A DNA stretch of 64,000 bases. It comes from Bacteroidota bacterium (GTDB taxonomy: Bacteria > Bacteroidota > Bacteroidia > Chitinophagales > Chitinophagaceae). Where the stretch lies: NCBI GenBank assembly GCA_018267915.1, contig JAFDXN010000025.1:248001-312000 (forward strand). Direction: 5' to 3'. Of this stretch, positions 8,852-16,313 are shown piece after piece; within the stretch, counting starts at the first letter, position 1, and each line of letters begins with the position of its first letter. The notes under the pieces are model-generated. The model made no database searches and was not told where the DNA came from. It saw only the letters and a list, made by a program, of their open reading frames with translations. Made by a program: the position numbers and the translations under genes.

Positions 8852-10552
8852 TTAATACTGCGTATAATCCCAGTGGGCAAGATTGGCTCGGAGGCCAAGG
8901 TAAAAGTAAGTGCTTGTTGCAGAAGGATACAAGTTGTTCTGGTACATGAAATTCCGGTTGGTTACGCCCGCGTCTGCAAAGACGTTGTCCTTAATGCGGT
9001 ACGTTAGGTTCAGGTTGAGCAATGCGCAGCTGGTTTTCACACCATTGATCATGTGCACTCCAAAATCCTGGCTGCGGGTATCATAATCTTTAAAAATATC
9101 GCTGCCGTAGTTTGCAGCCCCTGTGTCCACCCCCTGTTCATAATACATTGTCTTTACGGTAATAAACAAGTTATTGATCGGCTGGTAGCGCGCAGTGGCA
9201 ACAAATTCCCTGAACCCCCCCCCTAAAGGATGTGCAAGTGGTTGATTATAGTGTGTGAAGTTCGCCGTGCTGTCGTAGTGCGTGTAGGTGTAAGGCCGCA
9301 CCATATTCAGTTCAGCCTGCAGGTCCAGGTTTTTCACGGTGAAGGCATCGAAATATTTGCCCCCTAGCTGCAAGCCCCATTTATTGGCCCAGTAACCGTT
9401 GTTCGAGAAGAACTGGCTGGCGGTAAACTCGTTAAGCAGGAACTGGCCGTAAAACTGCAAATGATGTGCAGCAATGGCCTTGAAATTGAATCCCAGGTTC
9501 ACTTTGTCCGGGCTGCCAAGTGCGCGCTCCGTTTGCCTGTAGAGGATGATCGGATTCATATACCCGATCTCGAAGTGATTCACCCTGTCGAATACCACGG
9601 CCTCGAACAGACCCAGGTTCAGCCAGCGCGTTACGTTAACGCTCAGATGGTGCATGGTAGCGTACTTGTGGTTGCGCTGCATGCCATCAGCAGGTGTGAA
9701 CTGGGGCACCAGCTCCATATACAGGTTCTGGTAGTTAAGCTTCCATATGCGTGTGGTGAGCTGCAGGTAAGGCGCCGGTGCTGAATAATCGCTTAGAAAC
9801 AGCGTGCGGATACCATCGCCAATAAAATGTTTGCCATAACCCACGGTAGCATTTACATGATTTTTTATTAAAGCAATATCCACGCCCGCATCCGGTTGCA
9901 AATAGTTATACTGGCCCGGCGCGGGATTCATTTCATCTCTCACTCCTTGTAATGCATGTGCCTGGTCAGCATGTGCCACGACAAAAGAAACAGGCTCTTC
10001 GTGGTTGTAGCTCATGTTGAAGAAAACGCCTACTCTGTCAGCAATGCGTGAGCGGAGTGCCAGACCGAAAGCATAGCTTATGCCCGACGTACCGGGTTTC
10101 ATATCCTGGTCGTAATTACCCTGCATGCCCACTACCGGGTTTAGGGCGAGGAAGAAACCGGGTTTATTCACATTGATAAAATCAGGTTCCTTGGTGTAGA
10201 AAGTATTGAACCATGAGTGCCTGCTGTTTATTGCACCGTTGCCATCGGCCACGCATTCGCCGCTGCAGGACACAGCATGATGGATGTTGTAAAGATCGAT
10301 ATTACTAAGACCAGTGTAACGGGCGTTTTGCCGCTGCTCCTGCAGAAAACTCACCTCGGCCTTGCGAGTCACCGGCTTAGTCGTAAGGAAAAGACTGTCA
10401 CAGAATCGGCCTGATCTGGTTTCGAGGCGGTCCAGCATTTGATACTCTTCCTGTCCCAGCGGCAGCAGGCTATTCTGAGCTTTTAGCTGCACGCTTGTAA
10501 AAAGTAAAATAAGACAACAGAGAATAGTGCTTTTATACATAGCCTTGACCAT
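8852..10552 (-). CDS. RemB/Wzi-like outer-membrane beta-barrel protein
   Basis: 566 residues with a signal peptide (MYKSTILCCLILLFTSVQLKAQ from the second Met). After a short N-terminal segment, the chain is a long run of amphipathic strands. The stretch GKHFIGDGIRTLFLSDYSAP with LTTRIWKLNYQNLYMELVP resembles the gliding-motility RemB and capsule-assembly Wzi barrels. Two Cys close together (CSGEC) lie near the N-terminus. It is probably an outer-membrane surface protein; an exact function cannot be assigned. Upstream lies tspO in the same orientation with 36 bp between them, so the two could be cotranscribed. Confidence 0.6.
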   Translation of the reverse strand: MVKAMYKSTILCCLILLFTSVQLKAQNSLLPLGQEEYQMLDRLETRSGRFCDSLFLTTKPVTRKAEVSFLQEQRQNARYTGLSNIDLYNIHHAVSCSGECVADGNGAINSRHSWFNTFYTKEPDFINVNKPGFFLALNPVVGMQGNYDQDMKPGTSGISYAFGLALRSRIADRVGVFFNMSYNHEEPVSFVVAHADQAHALQGVRDEMNPAPGQYNYLQPDAGVDIALIKNHVNATVGYGKHFIGDGIRTLFLSDYSAPAPYLQLTTRIWKLNYQNLYMELVPQFTPADGMQRNHKYATMHHLSVNVTRWLNLGLFEAVVFDRVNHFEIGYMNPIILYRQTERALGSPDKVNLGFNFKAIAAHHLQFYGQFLLNEFTASQFFSNNGYWANKWGLQLGGKYFDAFTVKNLDLQAELNMVRPYTYTHYDSTANFTHYNQPLAHPLGGGFREFVATARYQPINNLFITVKTMYYEQGVDTGAANYGSDIFKDYDTRSQDFGVHMINGVKTSCALLNLNLTYRIKDNVFADAGVTNRNFMYQNNLYPSATSTYFYLGLRANLAHWDYTQY

Positions 10553-10588
10553 GTAAAAATATTCTATTGCCCCGACAAAACAAGTATT

Positions 10589-11173
10589 CTATCCGATGGT
10601 TGCGGCAGTATGAAAGTAAGGATCCGGGTTTTTCAGTACCTGGTAGGCCGATACACTGCTTGCATACCATGTCCAAACGAAGAGTGGCAGGTATGCCAAA
10701 GCGATCTCTCTATTGCTCCGCATAGCTGTCACCAGGCTGGCTGTAGCCAGTATTGCGTCTGTTTGCGTCCATACTTCGGCCAGTATAGTACTGCCTTTGC
10801 GAAAGTATACATAGCCGAATGAAAGATAGATGCCCCATATTCCTCCCTGAAGGCCCAGGAGCAGCGTTCGGTTACTTAAGCTCTTATCATTCAGTATTCT
10901 GATAAGGCCCCATAGCAACATAATATTGTTCACGGTCCACGCCGGACCAAACAGCCAGGCAGGAGGAGCCCAGGATGCCTGTTCGTTCTTCCGTTTGTAC
11001 ATTTTCCTTGTGTCAGTCTTCCGGCCACTTTGCAATACGCCGACGATTGTCACCGCTGCCAATGCCAGTACGCCATGCCACCATTTATACTTGCCAGCAG
11101 CCGGCGCTGACAATGCCCTGCTAACCAATCCCTTAACCTCCTTCAAATACCCTTGGCTGATAACTGTGTCCAT
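10589..11173 (-). CDS. tspO: TspO/MBR family membrane protein
   Basis: 194 residues with five predicted membrane helices. The family signature is present as WAPPAWLFGPAWTVNNIMLLWG at about residues 67-88, and the last helix has LPLFVWTWYASSVSAYQVLKN. The N-terminal 30 residues are an extension without family features. TspO proteins bind tetrapyrroles and take part in stress responses in bacteria. The gene is divergent from the blaI-like repressor gene across 88 bp that include an inverted repeat, so it may share regulation with it. Confidence 0.8.
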   Translation of the reverse strand: MDTVISQGYLKEVKGLVSRALSAPAAGKYKWWHGVLALAAVTIVGVLQSGRKTDTRKMYKRKNEQASWAPPAWLFGPAWTVNNIMLLWGLIRILNDKSLSNRTLLLGLQGGIWGIYLSFGYVYFRKGSTILAEVWTQTDAILATASLVTAMRSNREIALAYLPLFVWTWYASSVSAYQVLKNPDPYFHTAATIG

Positions 11174-11243
11174 GATTTACACATTTTTTTGTTAGTATAA
11201 AAAACTTGATGCCGCGAAAAATAAATTTTGATGTATCAGTTAT

Positions 11244-11263
11244 ATAACGTACTATTACGTTAT
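11244..11263. promoter_or_regulatory. Inverted repeat over the start of the blaI-like gene (candidate operator)
   Basis: ATAACGT, 6 nt, ACGTTAT is a perfect 7-bp inverted repeat that overlaps the start codon at 11262. BlaI-type repressors bind palindromes and usually repress their own gene, so this is a natural operator candidate. Its sequence differs from the TACA/TGTA boxes of staphylococcal BlaI. Binding is inferred. Confidence 0.45.
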
Positions 11264-11642
11264 GAAACGGAATAAAACACTACCAGTGCTTACCAAGGCT
11301 GAAGAAGAAATAATGCAGATCATCTGGCAACTAGACCGATGCCTGGTGCGCGATGTGATCGATAATCTCGGCGATCCGGAAATACCGCACAGCACAGTGT
11401 CATCGGTAGTGCGCATCCTGGAGAAGAAAGGATTTGTAGATCATAAAGCATATGGCAAGACCTACGAGTATTTCCCGCTGGTGACCAAAGAAGAGTATGC
11501 ACAAAGTGGTGTAAAAAACCTCGTAGAGAAATATTTCGGCGGTTCGCCGCGCAAGTTGGTCAGCTTCCTGGTGCAGAGCGAGAACATGAATGTAAAAGAA
11601 CTGGCCGATCTTATGAAGCTGCTCGACAAGAAAGAAAAATAA
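11262..11642 (+). CDS. BlaI/MecI/CopY family transcriptional repressor
   Basis: 126 residues, normal length for the family. The winged-helix N-terminal half has LTKAEEEIMQIIW and the recognition region HSTVSSVVRILEKKGFVDHK. The C-terminal dimerisation helices have LVEKYFGGSPRKLVSFLVQS. In BlaI systems the partner M56 protease triggers cleavage of the repressor, usually at an Asn-Phe site; I see no clear Asn-Phe here. The gene lies 28 bp upstream of a secreted TonB-C-like protein gene and then the M56 protease gene, forming a three-gene unit. Confidence 0.92.
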   Translation: MKRNKTLPVLTKAEEEIMQIIWQLDRCLVRDVIDNLGDPEIPHSTVSSVVRILEKKGFVDHKAYGKTYEYFPLVTKEEYAQSGVKNLVEKYFGGSPRKLVSFLVQSENMNVKELADLMKLLDKKEK

Positions 11643-11670
11643 CCATTGTTAACCCGCTTAAACCAATGTT

Positions 11671-12237
11671 ATGAAAAGAAAACAATTGATTCCCTGGATT
11701 ATTGCAATTGTCTGCCTGGCTTTCGTTGCCGACCGTTCATTTGCGCAAGGCAAACGGCACGAAGGTGACAAGATATACTACAAAGGAAATGTTCTGGATA
11801 TCGTTCCAGAGAAAAGCACCAGCTATCAGGATAACAAAATACAAGCTATCGAACCTGGCTACAAAATAATAAAGCTGAACGGGAAGAAAGTGTATAGCTA
11901 CCCCGATGCCAGCCAGCCCCTAAGTTCTATAAGCAATCAATTATTTGTTGACCTGGCGGCAAAATTACTTGATCCCGAAATCACAAGTATCGAAAAGAAA
12001 GGTTACAGCCTGAAGATACACAACATTGTGATAGACGAAGAAGGGGGAATAGTCTATTACGACTATAGTGGCGTGTACAAAGCGTACCCGGCTATGAAAG
12101 GGATAATAGACAAAGCAGAGATAAACGCAATTGATAAAAAAGTGGAAAGGGTGATGAACGGCATGCATTTCAAACCTGCGAGGTTCAATGGCAGGAATGT
12201 CGCTTACTGGATACCACTTGCGATTGGCGCTGCATGA
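11671..12237 (+). CDS. Secreted TonB-C-like protein of the BlaI/BlaR module
   Basis: 188 residues with a signal peptide ending at FAQ. The body from about residue 65 parallels the C-terminal domain of the M56 protein that follows: KLNGKKVYS against KLNGQPIYS, GGIVYYDYSGV against GAIVYYDFEGI, and KPARFNGRNV against SPAKNNGQAV. The closing pattern (PAxxNGxxV) looks like a TonB C-terminal domain. It lacks the N-terminal TonB helix and proline linker, so it is not a full TonB. Its stop overlaps the next start as ATGA, which indicates translational coupling. A free periplasmic partner or decoy of the sensor is a possible role, but that is inference. Confidence 0.65.
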   Translation: MKRKQLIPWIIAIVCLAFVADRSFAQGKRHEGDKIYYKGNVLDIVPEKSTSYQDNKIQAIEPGYKIIKLNGKKVYSYPDASQPLSSISNQLFVDLAAKLLDPEITSIEKKGYSLKIHNIVIDEEGGIVYYDYSGVYKAYPAMKGIIDKAEINAIDKKVERVMNGMHFKPARFNGRNVAYWIPLAIGAA

Positions 12238-13682
12238 TTAAAAAACTCATTTATATGATACAATATCTTTTGAATGCCACGGCTATCTGGCTGCTCAGCC
12301 TGCTCATGTACGACCTGCTGTTACGCAGGGAAAGCTATCATGGTTACAACAGGTTTTATCTTCTGTTCACCCTGCTGCTAGGTGACTTCTTCCCGCTTAT
12401 ACAATGGGACAAAGGAGCGCCTGTTTACGCTGATGCCCAACCGATACAACAGGTTATACAGGCTAAGGGCAATATTGAGCGCGCATCCCAGCCGGCGGCC
12501 GCATCCATTGACCTGACTTATTGGATCAGGTTGATCTACCTCGCTGGCGTAACGGTAAGCAGCCTTTTACTGATCGCAGACGCTGCCAGAATACTTATAC
12601 TCTACAACAGGGGCCGGAAAAGTCGTGAAGGAATTACTGTTGTAGAAACAGGTAAAGAACATAGCCCATTCTCTTTATTCAGAATCTTGTTTGTTAGCAG
12701 CAGGGCGCGATACAACAGCGACGAATGGCAAATGATATGCTCTCACGAGGCGAAGCATAACCACTTGCTTCACTTTGCAGATATCCTGGTTTTACAATTA
12801 TTAAAAATTGTCTTCTGGTTTCACCCGCTCGTCCACATCTACAACAAGCGGCTGCTGATGGTCCATGAATACCAGGCCGATGTAGTCGCCAGGGATTCAA
12901 CAAAACGCTACGGTCAATTCCTTATTGAGCAGTCTATATTAAAGTCAGCCCCTGCCCTTTCAAATTCATTCAATCGTTCACCTATAAAAAACAGAATTAT
13001 TATGCTTACAAAACATTCTTCGCGTGCCGCACGCATCAAGACATTGGTATTTATCCCGCTCGTGCTGACTTGCATTATCTGCTTTGCGCAAAACAAAAGC
13101 TCACATAAAAAAGAACGCAAAGGCGATATCATAACCTTCCGCAGCAATCAATTTGAATTGAGCAAGGCACTACCGCCCGACACAATGTTTGTGGAGAATC
13201 CTACAACGGGCGCCATGGAAATAAAAGTGATGCGCATGACCCAGCATCCCGTAAAACTTAATGGACAACCCATCTACAGTATTGAAGATGTAAAAGAACG
13301 ACCAGGCATAGCAGGCAGTGATATTCCCCTCAGGGCCTATCTGCAAAGTAAGCTGGAGAAGGAGCTTGGCAAACTTCCCGATGGCCGTTACGGTATGTCA
13401 GTTAGCTATATTGTCACAAGCGCGAACGGAGCGATCGTGTACTACGACTTCGAAGGTATAAGGTCGCTTCAGAAAACCTCGGCGGGGCCAGTGCAAATCC
13501 CGGTAAAACTGGCAAACAATATCAACCAAAAAGTGGAAAATGTGCTGGACAATGTTAAGATCAGCCCGGCAAAGAATAACGGACAGGCTGTTGCCTGCCT
13601 CACCAACAGTGGTAAAATGTTCGATTGTAACACTCCAATAGAAGTAAAGGACGGCAAAGCCACCTGGCTGGACCACAATTAG
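12234..13682 (+). CDS. BlaR1-like M56 membrane metallopeptidase with TonB-C-like domain
   Basis: 482 residues. N-terminal membrane helices are at about residues 1-50 and 90-120. The zinc site HEAKH is at 171-175, and a second HEYQAD lies about 30 residues later, as in M56 peptidases. A further helix near residue 275 ends at CFAQ and leads into a periplasmic region of about 200 residues that ends in a TonB-C-like domain (SPAKNNGQAV). The penicillin-binding sensor of staphylococcal BlaR1 is absent, so beta-lactams are not the obvious signal. With the BlaI-like gene it should form a protease-repressor pair. A terminator follows within 25 bp. Confidence 0.85.
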   Translation: MIKKLIYMIQYLLNATAIWLLSLLMYDLLLRRESYHGYNRFYLLFTLLLGDFFPLIQWDKGAPVYADAQPIQQVIQAKGNIERASQPAAASIDLTYWIRLIYLAGVTVSSLLLIADAARILILYNRGRKSREGITVVETGKEHSPFSLFRILFVSSRARYNSDEWQMICSHEAKHNHLLHFADILVLQLLKIVFWFHPLVHIYNKRLLMVHEYQADVVARDSTKRYGQFLIEQSILKSAPALSNSFNRSPIKNRIIMLTKHSSRAARIKTLVFIPLVLTCIICFAQNKSSHKKERKGDIITFRSNQFELSKALPPDTMFVENPTTGAMEIKVMRMTQHPVKLNGQPIYSIEDVKERPGIAGSDIPLRAYLQSKLEKELGKLPDGRYGMSVSYIVTSANGAIVYYDFEGIRSLQKTSAGPVQIPVKLANNINQKVENVLDNVKISPAKNNGQAVACLTNSGKMFDCNTPIEVKDGKATWLDHN

Positions 13683-13702
13683 TAGCTTAGAGTTAATTTT
13701 TT

Positions 13703-13733
13703 AAAAAAAGAGGGCCGCGCAGCCCTCTTTTTT
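13703..13733 (+). terminator. Rho-independent terminator of the BlaI/BlaR module
   Basis: Stem AGAGGGC/GCCCTCT with a 6-nt loop, an A-run before it and six T after it, 20 bp downstream of the M56 gene. Confidence 0.88.
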
Positions 13734-13819
13734 CGCGTTTTAGCCGTCTTTATTGTTATTAATAGGTATTTATCTTATTTTTATACACTCGTAAAAAACG
13801 CTAATAAAAACATACTCTT

Positions 13820-14233
13820 ATGCTTACAAAAAATGCACTGCTCCTCTCTGCTGCCATGCTGTTTTGTGTTTCATTCACAAACAAAGCCACCGCACAAGGC
13901 TCGAATAACACAAAAACTATCCAGGTCGGCAACCTTAACTCGGGCAAACACAGCACCGCAGCGGCCGTTCTTAGCCAGTCGAAACTGGAAGTGACCGACA
14001 AGAATTTCTTCGTTTCAGGCTATTCGGTTTCGCTGAAGGATGCAAAGACTTCACAAGTTTATTTTGGCCCGGTTGCCGTAAAGGGTGCTGGGTTGACACA
14101 GGAACTTAAAGACCAGCTTAAGAAATACGAGCATAATAACTGCAATCTTGTTATCGACAATGTGCAGGTGATGGGTCAGGGACTTATGACAAAAGGAAAT
14201 AACATTTCGCTGGCACTCGACGCAGCCAAATAA
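13820..14233 (+). CDS. Small secreted protein of unknown function
   Basis: 137 residues with a clear signal peptide ending at ATAQ (about residue 26). The mature part of about 110 residues has the strand pattern FFVSGYSVSLKDAKTSQVYF, then a short helix ELKDQLKKYEHNNCN, and two more strands. No family is recognised. It has its own 5' region after the preceding terminator and its own terminator, so it is a single-gene unit in the periplasm or outside the cell. Confidence 0.65.
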   Translation: MLTKNALLLSAAMLFCVSFTNKATAQGSNNTKTIQVGNLNSGKHSTAAAVLSQSKLEVTDKNFFVSGYSVSLKDAKTSQVYFGPVAVKGAGLTQELKDQLKKYEHNNCNLVIDNVQVMGQGLMTKGNNISLALDAAK

Positions 14234-14254
14234 GATATAAAATCACTTAAATGC

Positions 14255-14284
14255 GAAAGAGCAGGCTAAAAAGCCTGCTCTTTC
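14255..14284. terminator. Bidirectional terminator between convergent genes
   Basis: A perfect 13-bp inverted repeat starting GAAAGAGCAGGCT with a 4-nt A loop, sitting between the convergent genes that end at 14233 and 14305. Confidence 0.85.
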
Positions 14285-14304
14285 TTTAATAAACTAACCC
14301 TAAA

Positions 14305-14700
14305 TTAAACGTAAGCTTTTGCAGGAGCTTCAATGAGTGATATGAGATATCGTGTTATGATCTCTTTTACACGCGATATTTCCATATCGCAAAGCTGTTT
14401 CACGGCTGCTCTGGGTTTGCCTGCCCACTTCAAGAGCTGCCTATGCCTGCGTAGCAGAGACTCTTTACAAAAGATGCTGCCCGGTGCTGAAAACTGCCTT
14501 TGACTTTCGATGACGTATGCAATGTCGGGCAGGAATGCTGCCACGATCGTTTCATCATCATATCCTTCAGCTTCGGCTAAGGTTGCACAATCGATAAGAC
14601 TTGCCAGTACCTCCTTATGGTCTGTATTTGCATTGGCAAATTCGGCGCGGTACTGAGCAAATATTTTGTCAACGATCTGGTAAACCTGTTCGTATTGCAT
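14305..14700 (-). CDS. Unrecognised small helical protein, possibly a degenerate HD-domain protein
   Basis: 131 residues, all-helical by eye, no signal peptide. The stretch DHKEVLASLIDCATLAEAEG followed by IVAAFLPDIAYV parallels the HD-domain pattern in which a leading His is followed by an LLHDIGH motif, but the key HD pair reads PD here. A later YxxxLxRRH-like segment (ESLLRRHRQLLKWAG) is also reminiscent of PhnZ-like HD oxygenases. If related, it has lost metal ligands and is unlikely to be an active hydrolase. This is weak similarity only. Confidence 0.45.
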   Translation of the reverse strand: MQYEQVYQIVDKIFAQYRAEFANANTDHKEVLASLIDCATLAEAEGYDDETIVAAFLPDIAYVIESQRQFSAPGSIFCKESLLRRHRQLLKWAGKPRAAVKQLCDMEISRVKEIITRYLISLIEAPAKAYV

Positions 14701-14781
14701 AAGCAGTTTTGCTGCAAGAAACAGTTTGATTGTTAACTCTTGTTTAATAAATAGATAAGGTATCTTTAATATATCGGCTTC

Positions 14782-16236
14782 TTACCATTTCACATCCATA
14801 TCCTTAAGCAATCGGGTCGAGGGGGCGGGTGTAACATAAAAACGCTTTGCTATCGTCACCGTCTTCCGTGGCGCCATGTCTTTCAGGTCTCCGGAAAAAT
14901 CGACCACCGCCGTGCTTGCGGGGTTTGCTTTGTAGGCCTCATTTACACTCTTCGTATATTCGGGGTAGCGATTGACATTATTGCTCTCCCTGCAGATGAT
15001 CCGCTCGTGGGAGTAAAACATGATCTGCCATTCCTGTGGCACATCGTTACTGAAAACATGATCTATGCCTTGCCGCTCCAGGTAGCTCAATGTCGAGAGC
15101 ATCTCTGCCTTTGTATAGGGCAAAAAACGGAAATCCCTGAAACTTACGACAGCAACTGCTCCCGGCAATGAACAGGCTAAAAGGCCTGTAACGATGCCCG
15201 GCGATAGGCGCCTGTTACGCAACAAGAGAAATAAGGCGAACAAAACAAAACCACTTATCGGCAGTAAATACCTGGAAGGATGCCCAACGATAAAAAGACC
15301 ATACAGAAAGGTGACCAGTATTGATGCAACTGAGAAAATGAACAACCGCTCTGCTTTAAGACGCCTGAAACAGTAACCCAGGGCAAGCCCCGCCAAAGAC
15401 AATATTAAGGCGATAAATATCCCTGCAAATATTTTCGCCGACAGGGGCGCGGCAAACACCTCGTCAAGATAAATGTAGCCATGCAAATGGTCGTAAAGCA
15501 TCCGGCATGCATTCCGCAGGTCCGCTTTTGCACTAAATACCTTAGGCGACCAAATAGTGTATGTATGCTTCTTAACTATCTCGAGCACGACAACGACCGG
15601 CAGCGCTCCGGCAAGAAAAATGCCTGATCTTGCCCATGCCCTCTCTTGCCATACGTAACCAAACAACAAGCAAAATAATCCCGGTAGCCACAGGGGCTGA
15701 CAATAAAAAATGAGTGCCGCAATAACGCCCAACACAGGCCCGGCCAACCTGAACTTTTCCTGCCTGAACAGAATCCACAGCAACACGCTGCTTAATAAAA
15801 AAGCAGACAAATACCCACCCCGCGCTTTCATAGACCATGCTGCCCAGGCCGGGCTGCAGATCAGCAATGCTGTGATGATCAGGGGCAACCAACGGCTGCC
15901 GCTTAGCGAGCTCAGCGCTTTATAAAAGAAAATGACTCCAGCAGTAAACATACTGAGCATCGCCAGCTTAACGGCAATATCGCCAAAGCCAAACAGTTTG
16001 TAAAACACCGCTATGACTGCAGTCTCTATCAAAGAAAACCCGTACACCTGCCCCCAAAAGAAGGCAGTCACCTCTTTCCCTTCGATCATGTGTTTAGCCA
16101 TAAGGCCCACCACACATTCGTCCTCATCAAGTACCAGGTTGGGGCTGAACAGCTGGGGCAGGCGCGTAAGGATGCACGCGGCCACAATAGCCAGTATTGG
16201 AATAAGTGTATAATTTTCCCTTCCTCCCTTCTTCAT
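14782..16236 (-). CDS. GT39/ArnT-like integral membrane glycosyltransferase
   Basis: 484 residues with about ten membrane helices and a C-terminal soluble part of about 110 residues. The first periplasmic loop has LVLDEDECVVGLMAKHMIEG, placing the acidic pair where GT39/PMT-like enzymes carry the catalytic Asp. Such enzymes move sugars from polyprenyl-phosphate donors to proteins or lipids at the outer face of the inner membrane. The acceptor is unknown. Upstream is the DPP III gene, with a hairpin terminator in the gap, so it is probably a separate unit. Confidence 0.7.
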   Translation of the reverse strand: MKKGGRENYTLIPILAIVAACILTRLPQLFSPNLVLDEDECVVGLMAKHMIEGKEVTAFFWGQVYGFSLIETAVIAVFYKLFGFGDIAVKLAMLSMFTAGVIFFYKALSSLSGSRWLPLIITALLICSPAWAAWSMKARGGYLSAFLLSSVLLWILFRQEKFRLAGPVLGVIAALIFYCQPLWLPGLFCLLFGYVWQERAWARSGIFLAGALPVVVVLEIVKKHTYTIWSPKVFSAKADLRNACRMLYDHLHGYIYLDEVFAAPLSAKIFAGIFIALILSLAGLALGYCFRRLKAERLFIFSVASILVTFLYGLFIVGHPSRYLLPISGFVLFALFLLLRNRRLSPGIVTGLLACSLPGAVAVVSFRDFRFLPYTKAEMLSTLSYLERQGIDHVFSNDVPQEWQIMFYSHERIICRESNNVNRYPEYTKSVNEAYKANPASTAVVDFSGDLKDMAPRKTVTIAKRFYVTPAPSTRLLKDMDVKW

Positions 16237-16246
16237 CTTTATTCCT

Positions 16247-16295
16247 AAAAAGAACGCTCATGCAAATATCCTTACGGATGTGGTGCATGAGCGTT
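16247..16295 (-). terminator. Terminator hairpin of the DPP III gene
   Basis: A 12-bp inverted repeat (AACGCTCATGCA and its complement) enclosing a smaller ATCC/GGAT stem. Read on the minus strand it is followed by five T. It begins 18 bp after the stop of the M49 peptidase gene. Confidence 0.8.
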
Positions 16296-16313
16296 AACCT
16301 GAAAAATTGTCAT

